The notes below the pieces were generated by a model. It ran no database searches. It saw only the letters and a program-made list of their open reading frames with translations, and was not told the DNA's origin. Of a stretch of 64,000 bases of DNA, positions 51,359 through 61,348 are shown one piece after another. A program made the position numbers and the translations under genes. This DNA comes from Actinomycetaceae bacterium MB13-C1-2 (GTDB taxonomy: Bacteria > Actinomycetota > Actinomycetes > Actinomycetales > Actinomycetaceae), in contig CP141731.1 of NCBI GenBank assembly GCA_035621235.1, positions 620,001 to 684,000 on the forward strand. Direction: 5' to 3'. Numbering within the stretch: position 1 is the stretch's first letter; every line of letters starts with the position of its first letter.

Positions 51359-52402
51359 ATGCGAAAGAGCATTCGAAACGGGTTCATTGCGACCCTCGCG
51401 GGGGCCTCGATGGTCCTGCTTTCAGCTTGTGGTGGAGGCGGAGACAACACCGCTACAGAACCGGAAGAATCGGCTGGCGCAGGCGAAGAAACCGCGGGCG
51501 AGACCGGCGAGTGCCCGGCAGATCTATCCGACATAACGGTCGGATTCGTGGCCGTTGGCCCTGAGGGCGGATGGCGCGACGCGAACGAAAACAACGTTCA
51601 GGACGCATTCAAGGAAGCCGGCGCAACAGTCAAGTATGCGGGAACCGCCGATAATGACCAGGCCAATCAACTCACCGCTTTCTCCTCGTTCGTTGACGAG
51701 GGTGTGGATGTCATCCTGCTGTCCGCCACCGAAGCAACCGGCTGGGAAAACGCGCTGACCGACGCCCAGGAAGCAGAGATTCCCGTAATCCTCATCGACC
51801 GCATGATCGATCCGGATGAACCCGACCTATACGTTCAGCGTCTTGCCCCCAACAACGAAGAAGTTGCCGCTAACGCAGCGAAGTGGGCCAATGAGGAATT
51901 CCCGGACGGCGCCAACTACGTGGTCCTAGAGGGCCCCGCAGGTGTCTCGGTTGTGAACGAACGTAACTCTGGCTGGGATGCGAACATCAACGATAACTTC
52001 ACCAAACTTGAGGCTCAGACTGCCAACTGGTCTGCTGAAGAAGGAAAGACCGTCTTCTCCTCAATGCTCAAGTCCCACAACAACGACATCCAGCTTGTCT
52101 TCGCTCAGAACGACGAGATGGGCCTCGGCGCAGTCCAGGCCGTGGAGGAAGCTGGGCTCAAGCCGGGCGTTGACGTCAAGATCATTACCATTGACGGCAC
52201 AAAACCAGCTCTGGAAGCTCTTGCCGACGGCAAGCTCTCCCTCGTTGCTGAGTACAACCCAATGTTCGGCGCGGATGCCGTTCAGACCGTCCTCGACACC
52301 CTCTGTGGCAAGGAAGTAGAGAAGAACTACATCGTCCAGAGCGCTATCTTCGACAGCCCGGACGCCGCTAAGGCGGCACTCGACGCGGGACGCGACTTCT
52401 AG
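51359..52402 (+). CDS. Sugar ABC transporter binding lipoprotein, YtfQ-like
   Basis: 347 residues. Signal peptide with lipobox LLSAC, an acidic linker, then a type 1 periplasmic-binding fold: ITVGFVAVGPEGGWRDANENNVQDAF, VDVILLSATEATGWENAL, IPVILIDRMI, VLEGPAGVSVVNERNSGW and VFAQNDEMGLGAVQAVEEAG. The pattern is that of the galactofuranose-binding YtfQ group (GPESGWR, W-x-x-VL, RN/DR). The partner genes also match the ytfQRT-yjfF layout, so the ligand is probably a furanose-form pentose, here L-arabinose by context. AAGGAGGAG precedes the ATG. Confidence 0.92.
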   Translation: MRKSIRNGFIATLAGASMVLLSACGGGGDNTATEPEESAGAGEETAGETGECPADLSDITVGFVAVGPEGGWRDANENNVQDAFKEAGATVKYAGTADNDQANQLTAFSSFVDEGVDVILLSATEATGWENALTDAQEAEIPVILIDRMIDPDEPDLYVQRLAPNNEEVAANAAKWANEEFPDGANYVVLEGPAGVSVVNERNSGWDANINDNFTKLEAQTANWSAEEGKTVFSSMLKSHNNDIQLVFAQNDEMGLGAVQAVEEAGLKPGVDVKIITIDGTKPALEALADGKLSLVAEYNPMFGADAVQTVLDTLCGKEVEKNYIVQSAIFDSPDAAKAALDAGRDF

Positions 52403-52414
52403 TAAAAGTCTCAA

Positions 52415-52484
52415 GGGTCCGAACCACCGGACCCCAGGGATGAACAACAGACGGTTTGGCCCGGGACTTCTCCCGGGCCAAACC
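52415..52484 (+). terminator. Two tandem hairpins between binding protein and ATPase genes
   Basis: GGGTCCG/CGGACCC (7 bp, six-base loop, 52415-52434) is followed by a 14-bp perfect stem, GGTTTGGCCCGGGA / TCCCGGGCCAAACC with a CTTC loop (52453-52484). No T-run. Typical of the structure that protects the binding-protein message and cuts down read-through, so that much more binding protein than transporter is made. Confidence 0.75.
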
Positions 52485-52572
52485 CTAAGTCTCTCTCGGG
52501 CCCAGGCCCACAGAGCTACTCGTGACAAGGACGCACGGCCGGACTATTGCCCGGCTCTACTAGTGAGAGATC

Positions 52573-54102
52573 ATGACTGAACCTCAACCAATCATCGAGA
52601 TGAAGGGCATCTCAGTCGAATTCCCGGGCGTGAAGGCCCTGCAGAACGTCGACTTCCGCCTGTTGCCGGGCGAAGTGCACGCGCTCATGGGTGAGAACGG
52701 CGCGGGCAAATCAACCCTCATCAAGGCCCTGACCGGAGTCAATAAGCTTGCTGCCGGACAGATCTACATGGCTGGCGAAAAGGTGCACTTCGACGGAACC
52801 GCCGCAGCACAGACCGCCGGCGTTGCCACCGTGTACCAAGAAGTCAACCTACTTCCCAACCTCAGCATCGGCGAGAACGTCATGCTTGGACACGAAGCCC
52901 GCGGTCTCCTCGGCATCAACTGGAAGAAGACAAACAAACTCGCCAGTGAGGCACTGGCTCGCATGGACCTGCACCATCTTGATCCTCGCGCACCCCTTTC
53001 TTCAATCCCAATTGCACTACAGCAACTGGTAGCAATCTCCCGAGCAATGGTCGTCAAGTCCAAAGTCCTTATTCTTGACGAACCAACCTCTAGCCTCGAT
53101 GACAACGAAGTCGCCGGACTGTTCAAGGTAATCCGCAACCTGCGCGATCAGGGAGTCGGAATTATCTTCGTCTCCCACTTCCTTGACCAGGTCTACGAGA
53201 TCTCTGATCGCATGACCGTTTTGCGCAACGGCGAACTCGTCGGAGAGTATCTCACGAAAGATCTTCCCCGCTTTGAGCTGATCTCCAAAATGATTGGCAA
53301 AGAAATGAAAGAACTGCGGGCCGCCGAGACTCGTGATGTTTCCACGGAGCAGATTGACCGCGGAACTCCACGCCTCAAAGTGATAGGGCTAGGGAAGAAA
53401 GGCACCCTCAAGGCTACTGATCTTGAGCTCTACAGGGGTGACATTGTCGGGTTTGCCGGACTTCTAGGCTCGGGTCGAACTGAGCTCGCAAAGCTCATCT
53501 ATGGTGCCGATAAGGCGACCGAGGGAAGCATCAGTTTGGATGGCAGTCCGGTAAAACTGTCCACTCCGGCCATTTCGCTTAAGCAGAAGATCGCGTACTC
53601 CACCGAGAACCGGAGAGATGAAGGAATCGTTGGAGATCTGACGGTCCGTGAAAACATTATCTTGGCGCTTCAAGCGATCCGTGGATGGGCCCGCCCCATT
53701 CCTCGCAAAGAACAGGACGCGATCTGCGCCAAGTACATCGAGGAACTCAATATTCGGCCGCCCGATCCAGAACGAATGGTCAAGAATCTATCGGGAGGCA
53801 ACCAGCAGAAAGTGCTCCTTGCCAGGTGGCTCGCAACGAATCCGGAAGTTCTGATGCTTGACGAGCCAACACGCGGCATCGACATCGGGGCTAAGGCAGA
53901 GATCATGGACATCGTTCAGGAGCTCGCCGATGCGGGAATGTCCGTTGTTTTCATCTCGTCTGAACTAGAAGAAGTGGTTCGTTTGAGCAATCGAATTCTA
54001 GTTCTCAAGGATCGAGCGCCCTTGGAGGAAGTCGAAAACACCGAAGACACCACCGTCGACTCCATCGTACAAATCATCGCCGGAGGAGGTGAGGCAGCGT
54101 GA
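52573..54102 (+). CDS. Sugar ABC transporter ATP-binding protein (two ATPase domains)
   Basis: 509 residues, RbsA/MglA/YtfR type. Domain 1 has Walker A GENGAGKST, a diverged signature, and ILDEPTSSLD; domain 2 has the usual degenerate first motif (GLLGSGRTEL), LSGGNQQKVLLARWL and LMLDEPTRGIDIGAKAEI. Only one of the two sites is expected to be fully active, as in the family. The permease start overlaps its stop by four bases. It powers the two-permease arabinose importer. Confidence 0.94.
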   Translation: MTEPQPIIEMKGISVEFPGVKALQNVDFRLLPGEVHALMGENGAGKSTLIKALTGVNKLAAGQIYMAGEKVHFDGTAAAQTAGVATVYQEVNLLPNLSIGENVMLGHEARGLLGINWKKTNKLASEALARMDLHHLDPRAPLSSIPIALQQLVAISRAMVVKSKVLILDEPTSSLDDNEVAGLFKVIRNLRDQGVGIIFVSHFLDQVYEISDRMTVLRNGELVGEYLTKDLPRFELISKMIGKEMKELRAAETRDVSTEQIDRGTPRLKVIGLGKKGTLKATDLELYRGDIVGFAGLLGSGRTELAKLIYGADKATEGSISLDGSPVKLSTPAISLKQKIAYSTENRRDEGIVGDLTVRENIILALQAIRGWARPIPRKEQDAICAKYIEELNIRPPDPERMVKNLSGGNQQKVLLARWLATNPEVLMLDEPTRGIDIGAKAEIMDIVQELADAGMSVVFISSELEEVVRLSNRILVLKDRAPLEEVENTEDTTVDSIVQIIAGGGEAA

Positions 54103-55154
54103 AAAAGCTGCTACGAAACCAGCTGTTTTGGGCAAGCCTGGTCCTGATCGTTCTGGTTGCCGTCGTTCTTCTCAACAATCAGAGCGCTTCCATTGGATTC
54201 TCAAACGGAAAACTGACAGGCCCGATTATCGACCTATTCATCTTCGTCCCACCGATCCTGATGATCGCAGTCGGAATGACACTGGTTATTGCAACTAGCG
54301 GTATTGACCTGTCTGTTGGTTCGGTAATGGCGGTTGCCGGGGCAGTATCCATGCAGTTCCTAGTGAACTCTGCGAATCCAGATACCCCCGGAGCGGCACT
54401 CATCGCCGTTCTTCTGGCACTCGTTGTAGGTCTGGCGTGCGGCATGTTCTCTGGCTTCCTGGTCTCAGTGATCAAACTTCAGCCATTCATCACCACACTG
54501 ATCATGATGCTCGCGGGTCGCGGCATCGCCAACATGATCACCGGGGGCAAAAATGCTGCTGGCAACTCCCCTGCCTTCAACTGGATCTCTCAGGGCCGAG
54601 TTCTTGGTTTTCCTGTCGGTTTCCTTCTGGCTCTGGCGATCCTTCTGATCGTCGTGCTATTAGTCCGAAAGACCGCCTTGGGAATGTCAATCGAAGCCGT
54701 TGGCATCAACCCGCGCGCCGCTGAAATGGCAGGCATACGATCGGGGCGAATCTTATTCATGGTCTATGCGCTTTCCGGTCTTCTAGCTGCCGTAGCTGGA
54801 GTCTTTTCAGTCGCCTATATCGGCACCGTCGAGGTCTCTTCGAGCGGCACGGGTTCTGGAATGGAGATGGACGCAATCCTCGCGGTCGTCATAGGCGGCA
54901 CCTCACTGGCGGGCGGGAAGTTCAATCTTGCCGGCACCACACTGGGAGCCTTCATCATTACCGCACTAAATCAGGTAGTCGTATACCTCGGCGTCTCATC
55001 GGCGGCGGTTCCTGCCTTCAAGGCACTAGTAATCATCTTCATCTGCATTCTTCAGTCAGACCGAATCCACGGATGGTTCTCGCGGCCAGACCTTGGACAG
55101 TCGGATGACAAGAAATCCGCAGACTCCGATAAAGCGAAGGTGGTAGCAGCATGA
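54099..55154 (+). CDS. Sugar ABC transporter permease 1, YtfT-like
   Basis: 351 residues, about 8-10 helices, branched-chain/ribose type permease. Marker segments: GMTLVIATSGIDLSVGSVMAVAGAVS, LQPFITTLIMMLAGRGIANM and GINPRAAEMAGIRSGRILFMVYALSGLLAAVAGV. GTG start coupled to the ATPase gene. Together with permease 2 it forms a heterodimer; a hydrophilic C-terminal tail is cytoplasmic. Confidence 0.93.
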   Translation: MKKLLRNQLFWASLVLIVLVAVVLLNNQSASIGFSNGKLTGPIIDLFIFVPPILMIAVGMTLVIATSGIDLSVGSVMAVAGAVSMQFLVNSANPDTPGAALIAVLLALVVGLACGMFSGFLVSVIKLQPFITTLIMMLAGRGIANMITGGKNAAGNSPAFNWISQGRVLGFPVGFLLALAILLIVVLLVRKTALGMSIEAVGINPRAAEMAGIRSGRILFMVYALSGLLAAVAGVFSVAYIGTVEVSSSGTGSGMEMDAILAVVIGGTSLAGGKFNLAGTTLGAFIITALNQVVVYLGVSSAAVPAFKALVIIFICILQSDRIHGWFSRPDLGQSDDKKSADSDKAKVVAA

Positions 55155-56236
55155 GTTCAGATACGAAGGTCGCCAAGCAGAAGACGACGTCGAAGCCGGG
55201 ATTCCGCGTATCCAGAACCACTTACCCAACAATCGCGGCCGTAGTGCTATTAGTGATACTGCTAGTTGGCGGCCAACTGATTTACGGAAAAATCTTTGCC
55301 TGGAACACCTTTTCAAGTCTGCTGCACAACAACGCCTACCTGGTCATACTTGCCGTAGGAATGACTTTTGCAATCCTCACCGGTGGCATCGACCTCTCGG
55401 TGGGCGCGGTTCTGGCATTCGCTAGCGTCTCTGGAGTACTCCTCCTTCAGGCGGGTGTGCCGTGGCCTCTCGCAGCAGTTTCGATTGTTTTGATCGGCAC
55501 CCTTTTCGGTCTGCTATCGGGAATGCTTATCACCTACTTCAACGTTCAGCCGTTCATCGCAACGCTGTCATCGATGTTTTTGGCACGCGGGCTCGCATCT
55601 ATCCTTTCTACCGAGCCAGTGCGTGTTCCAAAAGAATCTCCAATGCTCGATCTGGCGTCGAAGATCATGCTGATAGATGGGCCCAAGAAAAATGATCTAA
55701 CGATCTCTATCAACATCCTGATTGCGCTCGCCGTCGTGATCATCGCATTCTTCCTGCTTCACAACACGAGGTTTGGTAGGACCGTCTACGGGTTAGGCGG
55801 CTCAGAACAGTCGACCGAACTGATGGGTCTTCCTGCAAACAAGACCAAGATTCTGGTCTATTTGGTGTCGGGAACCTGCGCCGGACTGGCAGGACTTGTT
55901 TACACCACAACCGTGGGCAATGCTCAGAACATCACAGGCGTCGGTTGGGAACTCGACGCCATCGCGGCAGTGATCATCGGTGGCACGCTACTTACCGGCG
56001 GTGCCGGGTATGTTCTCGGGTCTGTCGCAGGCGTATTCGTGCTTGGAGTGCTAAAGCTGCTGATAACTCGGGACGGTAACGTTCCCGCGGCCGCCACAAC
56101 CATCATCACGGGCGCCATCCTGTTGGTGTTCGTGCTGCTCCAGCGGGCGATCTCTCTCACTGGAGGCGAACGAGGTTCAGAAGCCGCAGCCTCGGAAATC
56201 GAGAAAGAACAAGAAAAGGCCCCCGCACTTTCATAA
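55151..56236 (+). CDS. Sugar ABC transporter permease 2, YjfF-like
   Basis: 361 residues. GMTFAILTGGIDLSVGAVLAFASVSGVLL, VQPFIATLSSMFLARGLASILSTEPVRVPK and GLGGSEQSTELMGLPANKTKILVYLVSGTCAGLAGL show the YjfF branch, which differs from YtfT in helix loops. ATG in the permease 1 stop (ATGA). Two non-identical permeases distinguish this from ribose- or xylose-type importers that use a homodimer. Confidence 0.93.
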   Translation: MSSDTKVAKQKTTSKPGFRVSRTTYPTIAAVVLLVILLVGGQLIYGKIFAWNTFSSLLHNNAYLVILAVGMTFAILTGGIDLSVGAVLAFASVSGVLLLQAGVPWPLAAVSIVLIGTLFGLLSGMLITYFNVQPFIATLSSMFLARGLASILSTEPVRVPKESPMLDLASKIMLIDGPKKNDLTISINILIALAVVIIAFFLLHNTRFGRTVYGLGGSEQSTELMGLPANKTKILVYLVSGTCAGLAGLVYTTTVGNAQNITGVGWELDAIAAVIIGGTLLTGGAGYVLGSVAGVFVLGVLKLLITRDGNVPAAATTIITGAILLVFVLLQRAISLTGGERGSEAAASEIEKEQEKAPALS

Positions 56237-56241
56237 TGACA

Positions 56242-56276
56242 GGTGGTTCCGCGCGCTCCTCGCGCACGGAACCACC
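56242..56276. terminator. Bidirectional terminator, transporter / galM
   Basis: Perfect 10-bp stem GGTGGTTCCG / CGGAACCACC with extra CGCG/CGCG pairing inside, in the 46-base gap between convergent genes. No long T-run. Confidence 0.75.
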
Positions 56277-56282
56277 CCTCCT

Positions 56283-57158
56283 CTACACCAACTCAGAGAT
56301 TGACAGAAGATGCGTATTCGATTCGCCCGGTGCCAGGACAATCAGTCCCTCGCCCGAGTTGAAGGCGTTCGGAGCGCACGTCATCGGCTCGACCGCGACT
56401 CCACGTCGACCCTGATTGTCGCCAGAGAAAACCTGAAGCCAGTCCTCGTCCGAGGAGAGGACAACCGTCATTCCGGTGGCGGGATGACTAAGAGTCACCG
56501 ACCATTCACCACTTGGAAGGGAAGTAAAAGCATGATCGACCTGTCTTGTGCCGATCAGGTCTCCCTCCCTGAAATCCAGTCCCTCGGACTGAACCGAAGT
56601 GTGGCCCACCGGGATCAGGTTCTGGTCCACGGTCAAGACTTCTGCTGCTGGAAGAGTCAACACACATTCGTCGGCCAGCGCCCCATCACAGGTGAGATAG
56701 GCGTGTGTTCCCGTACCGTAAGGAGCCGGAACATCGCCAGTGTTGATGGTCGTCACTTCGATACTGATACCGCTGTCTGCGGACAGTTCATAGGTAACCG
56801 TAGTCTCCAGTCGGAACGGATATCCGTCGGTGGGCTCAGTCACGGTTCGCAGCGTGACGGAGTGATCCGTCGTCGCCACAGTGTCCCATTCCTCCCAGCA
56901 CTTAAGCCCATGCAGAGCGCATTCTCGATCGGGCTCGGTCATTGGGACGGTGTACTCACAACCCTCGAACGTATAAACCGCCCCTTTGATTCGATTTGGC
57001 CAAGGAACCAACACCTTTCCATTGAATCCGGCCGGGCGTTCAGCCAGGTCATACGACAGGATCAGATCCCGCCCATCGTGCGAAAGCGCGGCCAGTCCCG
57101 CTCCCTCGTTAACCACCACAGCCTCGTACTCACCGGCTCTGATTTTGTGTGTGCTCAC
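56283..57158 (-). CDS. galM: Aldose 1-epimerase (mutarotase)
   Basis: 291 residues. GalM fold with GLAALSHDGRDLILSY, LVPWPNRIKGAVYTFEG, the first catalytic His in CALHGLKCWEEW, the second in PAPYGTGTHAYLTC, and the base Glu in AVEPMTCAPNAF. It speeds alpha/beta interconversion of the free sugar, useful when uptake and isomerase prefer different anomers or ring forms. GTG start with AGGGAG before it. It is divergent from araD with 109 bases between, so it is probably part of the arabinose regulon. Confidence 0.9.
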   Translation of the reverse strand: MSTHKIRAGEYEAVVVNEGAGLAALSHDGRDLILSYDLAERPAGFNGKVLVPWPNRIKGAVYTFEGCEYTVPMTEPDRECALHGLKCWEEWDTVATTDHSVTLRTVTEPTDGYPFRLETTVTYELSADSGISIEVTTINTGDVPAPYGTGTHAYLTCDGALADECVLTLPAAEVLTVDQNLIPVGHTSVQSEGLDFREGDLIGTRQVDHAFTSLPSGEWSVTLSHPATGMTVVLSSDEDWLQVFSGDNQGRRGVAVEPMTCAPNAFNSGEGLIVLAPGESNTHLLSISELV

Positions 57159-57267
57159 GTCATCTCCCTGTTCCCGTGGCCCTGCTCCACGGTCGCTTTC
57201 CAGACACTTCCAAAGCAAAGCTATCAGCCTAAACACCGGTGCATGAGCACCAGATAAGGAGTAGTTC

Positions 57268-58005
57268 ATGCCCTACACACACGAGTTGACCGAAAGCTGG
57301 TCACCCGCAATGGCTCAGACGGTGTCGCAGACCCAACGGCTGGTCTGCGACCTGCACTCTGAGTTAATCAAGTGGGGGCTGGTCGTATGGACGGCCGGGA
57401 ACATCTCCCAGCGAGTCCGCGGCGTAGACGGCGCCGACGATGTCTTGGTGATCAAGGCCTCTGGAGTGGCCTACGACGAACTGACTCCCGCAGACATGGT
57501 GGTCTGCGATCTAGATGGAAACCTGCTGATTGGTGATCGGTCCCCCTCGTCCGACACGGCGGCGCACGCGTACGTTTACCGGCACATGCCCGAAATTGGC
57601 GGAGTGACCCACACCCACTCGACCTACGCCACCGCATACGCAGCGGTGGGAAAGCCCATCCCCTGCCATCTAACGATGATGGGTGACGAGTTCGGGGGTC
57701 CGGTTCCGATCGGGCCGTTCGCCCTCATCGGCGACGATTCTATTGGACGAGGAATTGTGGAGACACTGAGTGAATCTCGTAGTCCTGCGGTCCTCATGCA
57801 GAACCACGGTCCCTTCACAATCGGGAAGGACGCACGCGCGTCCGTTAAGGCTGCCGCGATGACTGAGGAGGTGGCCCGGACAACCTGGGCCGCTCAAGCG
57901 TTGGGAACACCGATTCCGATTCCACAGGACAAAATCGATTCTCTCTACGACCGGTATCAGAACGTCTATGGGCAAAGCAGCGAAAGGACAGACGAAGCGA
58001 AATGA
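57268..58005 (+). CDS. araD: L-ribulose-5-phosphate 4-epimerase
   Basis: 245 residues, class II aldolase fold. Zinc ligands lie in [17 protein letters not shown] (two His) and [12 protein letters not shown] (third His); TAGNISQR and IKASGV bind phosphate. It converts L-ribulose 5-phosphate to D-xylulose 5-phosphate, the last step of the bacterial arabinose route. AAGGAG precedes the ATG. Its stop overlaps araA by four bases. Confidence 0.95.
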   Translation: MPYTHELTESWSPAMAQTVSQTQRLVCDLHSELIKWGLVVWTAGNISQRVRGVDGADDVLVIKASGVAYDELTPADMVVCDLDGNLLIGDRSPSSDTAAHAYVYRHMPEIGGVTHTHSTYATAYAAVGKPIPCHLTMMGDEFGGPVPIGPFALIGDDSIGRGIVETLSESRSPAVLMQNHGPFTIGKDARASVKAAAMTEEVARTTWAAQALGTPIPIPQDKIDSLYDRYQNVYGQSSERTDEAK

Positions 58006-59507
58006 AGAGTGCGTTTGAAGGAAAGGAAATCTGGTTCCTAACCGGGAGCCAGGACCTCTATGGTGAGGAAACCCTGGTTCAGGTTGCGGACCAGTCAAAG
58101 AAGGTTGTGGGCCAGCTCAATGGGGCTGGTGACATTCCGGTGCCGATTGTCTGGAAGCCGACAGTTAAGGACTCTGATTCGATTCGTCGGGTGATTCTTG
58201 AGGCGAATGCTAACGATGACGTGATCGGCGTGATCACGTGGATGCACACGTTCAGTCCGGCGAAGATGTGGATTAACGGGTTGGGCGTTCTGGGCAAGCC
58301 CCTTTTGCACCTGCATACGCAGTCGGGTGTGGAGATTCCTTGGGAAACCATTGACATGGATTTCATGAACCTGAATCAGTCGGCTCATGGGGATCGTGAG
58401 TACGCCTACATTCTTTCTCGTCTGCGTATTTCGCGGGAGACCGTAGTTGGTCACGCCTCTGATGCGAGGGTGCGGACCCGGATTGCTACCTGGTCTCGGG
58501 CGTGTGCCGGTTGGAGTGCGCTGCGAGGGATGAACCTGGTTCGTTTCGGTGACAATATGCGTAATGTTGCGGTCACTGATGGGGATAAGACCGAGGCGGA
58601 ACGCGTCCTTGGCGTGAATGTTTCGACCTGGTCGGCTAACGAACTGGTCGAGGAAATCCGTAGGGTTTCCGACACGGACATTGATGCTACGTGCGCGGAG
58701 TATGAGGAGCTGTACCAGGTCGCCGCCGAGCTTCGTAAGGGTGGTGATCGGCATGAGGAGTTGCGTTATGCCGCCGCTCAGGAAGTCGCGATCCGTAAAT
58801 TCCTTCAGGACCGTGACGCGCAGGCGTTCACCACTAATTTTGAGGACCTAGGCGAGCTCCGGCAGTTGCCTGGCCTGGCGGTACAGCGCCTGATGGCTGA
58901 GGGATACGGCTTCGGGGCCGAGGGAGATTGGAAGACCGCGATCCTGGTTCGGGCCGTCAAGGCGATGAGCGAGGGGCTACCCGGCGGGGCCTCCCTCATG
59001 GAGGACTACACCTACAACCTGGATGCGGGCGATGAGTTGATTCTGGGCGCTCACATGCTAGAAATCTGCCCCACCTTGACCACCTCGAAGCCCAGGGTTG
59101 AAATCAGGCCACTCGGGATCGGTGGGAAGGAAGACCCGGTGCGCCTCATCTTCCAGACCGACCCCGGACCCGCCCTGGTTGTGTCCCTGGCTGATATGGG
59201 AACCCGTTTGCGTCTGACCGCAAACCAGGTTCAGGTCGTTGAGGCTCCCGAGATGCCGAATCTGCCCGTCGCTCATGCGGTCTGGAAGCCTGCCCCTTCA
59301 CTGGACGTATCTGCCGAGTGCTGGATGCTTTCGGGAGGAGCTCACCACACGGTACTGACCACGTCGGTTGGCGTTGAAGAGTTCCGCATTCTCTCTGAAC
59401 TCTCCGGTATTGAGCTCCTCGTCATTGACGAAGACACCAAAGTCCCTGACTTCAAAAATCAGATTCACTGGAACTACGCCTACTACCACCTCGCAAACGG
59501 CGTGTAA
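58002..59507 (+). CDS. araA: L-arabinose isomerase
   Basis: 501 residues, full length. [64 protein letters not shown] and [17 protein letters not shown] mark the family; the metal Glu/His residues are in [15 protein letters not shown] and [11 protein letters not shown]-like ([15 protein letters not shown]). It isomerises L-arabinose to L-ribulose. Codon use over about the first 900 bases favours G- and T-ending codons (CGT, ATT, GGG, GCG) more than its neighbours and the gene's own last third, hinting at mosaic origin. Confidence 0.95.
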   Translation: MKSAFEGKEIWFLTGSQDLYGEETLVQVADQSKKVVGQLNGAGDIPVPIVWKPTVKDSDSIRRVILEANANDDVIGVITWMHTFSPAKMWINGLGVLGKPLLHLHTQSGVEIPWETIDMDFMNLNQSAHGDREYAYILSRLRISRETVVGHASDARVRTRIATWSRACAGWSALRGMNLVRFGDNMRNVAVTDGDKTEAERVLGVNVSTWSANELVEEIRRVSDTDIDATCAEYEELYQVAAELRKGGDRHEELRYAAAQEVAIRKFLQDRDAQAFTTNFEDLGELRQLPGLAVQRLMAEGYGFGAEGDWKTAILVRAVKAMSEGLPGGASLMEDYTYNLDAGDELILGAHMLEICPTLTTSKPRVEIRPLGIGGKEDPVRLIFQTDPGPALVVSLADMGTRLRLTANQVQVVEAPEMPNLPVAHAVWKPAPSLDVSAECWMLSGGAHHTVLTTSVGVEEFRILSELSGIELLVIDEDTKVPDFKNQIHWNYAYYHLANGV

Positions 59508-59526
59508 ACGGGCCGGGCCACAGGTT

Positions 59527-59564
59527 CGAGAGTAGTCAGTTCAGCTAGAGCCCGACTGCTCTCG
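59527..59564 (+). other. Intra-operon hairpin, araA/araB
   Basis: CGAGAG-T-AGTC pairs with GACT-G-CTCTCG (one mismatch) in the 112-base gap between araA and the kinase gene. It may stabilise the araDA message or lower kinase expression. Confidence 0.45.
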
Positions 59565-59619
59565 AGTCCCCCGTGGCATTGCTACATACATAGAAGAACC
59601 AACAGGACGGAGTTGCCCG

Positions 59620-61236
59620 ATGACTACTGAAACCGAAATCAAGAACCGCGCCTCTCTCATTGAGTCCGGGAATGCGTCACTCGGTATTGAGATGGGTTCG
59701 ACCCGAATCAAGTCTGTCTTGATCGCGCCCGATGCCACCGTCCTGGCCTCTGGAGCACATGACTGGGAGAACCAGCTGATCGACGGTCTATGGTCATATT
59801 CGGAGGAAATGATATGGGAGGGAGTGCAGGCCTCGTACGCCGACCTTGCCGCCAAGGTTAAGTCGGAGTACGGAGTAGAACTTCGTAAGCTTGCTGGCCT
59901 CGGCTTCTCGGCGATGATGCACGGATACCTCGCATTCGACGCAGAGGGCAACCTGCTTGTTCCGTTTAGAACCTGGCGTAATACCAATACCAGCGAAGCA
60001 GTCGAGGAGTTGTCACCAAAGCTGAACTTCAACCTGCCTCACCGCTGGAGTAGCGCGCACCTCTACCAGGCTGTTCTCAACGGAGAAAAGCACCTGACAA
60101 AAGTTGGGCGCATCAACACCCTGGCGGGAATGGTCCACGAAAAGCTCTCTGACCGCTTCGTTTTGGGAATTGGGGACGCGTCCGGGGTCTTTCCGATTGA
60201 CTCCGAGACGATGGACTACGATGCCGCCCGGCTAGCAACCCTTCAGAACCTGCTCACTGAAAAAGGTTTCACGAAGTCGGTTCACGAAGTATTTCCCAAG
60301 GTTCTCGTCGCTGGGGATGATGCCGGAACGCTCACTGCAAGAGGGGCGGCGCTGCTCGACCCCACCGGAACCCTTGAACCCGGCTGTCCGATGTGCCCAC
60401 CAGAGGGTGACGCGGGTACCGGAATGGTGGCAACGAACGCGGTAGCGCCTCGTACCGGAAACGTCTCTGCCGGAACGTCGATCTTTGCAATGGTCGTTCT
60501 TGAGAGGGCCCTGGCAAAACTTCACCCAGAACTTGACATGGTCACCACCCCGGATGGTGCACCGGTTGCAATGGTCCACTCGAACAACGGAACTTCTGAG
60601 TGGGACCAGTGGGTTGGCGTGTTCCGACAGTTCGCGGCAGCGGCGGGAGTCGATGTCTCGAAGTCCCAAGCCTATGATCTGTTGTACGACCAGGCATTCA
60701 AGGGTTCCCCGGATGGAGCCGGGCTAGTGGCGTACAACTTCCTGTCGGGCGAACCAGTTCTTGGCCTTGAGGCGGGACGACCGATGTTTGCCCGTCTACC
60801 CGACTCCAAGATCACGCTCCCAGACTTTATGCGTACTCAGCTGATGTCGATATTTGGTGTTCTGCGCGTCGGAATGGATATCTTGACCTTGGACGAGGGC
60901 GTCGCGGTTGACCAGCTATTCGCTCATGGTGGCCTGTTTAAGACGCCCGTCGTTGGTCAACAAGTAATGTCTGACGCGCTGAACGTCCCCGTTGCCGTCG
61001 CCGAGACAGCGAGCGAGGGGGGCGCTTGGGGGATCGCGATACTTGCTTTGTACCGCAGTATGGTGTCATCTGGATTCACCGAGTCCCTTCCCGAGTTCCT
61101 TGCAACCACAGTGTTTACCGATGGTGAAGGGTCGATCGTTCATCCGCATGAGGAACAGGTTGAGGGTTTCAACCGGTTCATGGAACTCTACCGTCGCGGT
61201 ATTCCCGTCCAGGAAGTAGCCGGGTGCCAGCTATAG
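59620..61236 (+). CDS. araB: FGGY-family carbohydrate kinase, non-classical ribulokinase
   Basis: 538 residues. LGIEMGSTRIKSVLI is the phosphate 1 loop, GLGFSAMMHGYLAFD and FRTWRNTNTSEA the sugar-side region, VSAGTSIFAMV phosphate 2 and AHGGLFKTPVVGQQ the adenosine region. It is closer to xylulokinase-type FGGY proteins than to E. coli AraB; such kinases replace AraB in bifidobacteria and Bacteroides. Position behind araDA makes L-ribulose the expected substrate. GGACGGAG precedes the ATG. Confidence 0.85.
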   Translation: MTTETEIKNRASLIESGNASLGIEMGSTRIKSVLIAPDATVLASGAHDWENQLIDGLWSYSEEMIWEGVQASYADLAAKVKSEYGVELRKLAGLGFSAMMHGYLAFDAEGNLLVPFRTWRNTNTSEAVEELSPKLNFNLPHRWSSAHLYQAVLNGEKHLTKVGRINTLAGMVHEKLSDRFVLGIGDASGVFPIDSETMDYDAARLATLQNLLTEKGFTKSVHEVFPKVLVAGDDAGTLTARGAALLDPTGTLEPGCPMCPPEGDAGTGMVATNAVAPRTGNVSAGTSIFAMVVLERALAKLHPELDMVTTPDGAPVAMVHSNNGTSEWDQWVGVFRQFAAAAGVDVSKSQAYDLLYDQAFKGSPDGAGLVAYNFLSGEPVLGLEAGRPMFARLPDSKITLPDFMRTQLMSIFGVLRVGMDILTLDEGVAVDQLFAHGGLFKTPVVGQQVMSDALNVPVAVAETASEGGAWGIAILALYRSMVSSGFTESLPEFLATTVFTDGEGSIVHPHEEQVEGFNRFMELYRRGIPVQEVAGCQL

Positions 61237-61348
61237 CCCCAGCTATGTTAGATCGCTACTTCGACGGCCGTAGACTGCTTTTCGGGCAACCGGAGACGCC
61301 GTTCCCGGGAAGCACAAAAACGTGACCGGACCGTCATCTTCTCCCTCT

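Noticed and set aside
58095-58754. 219-residue open frame antisense to araA
   Set aside because: It is a by-product of araA codon use; the translation is Arg/His-rich with no family features, and araA is complete.
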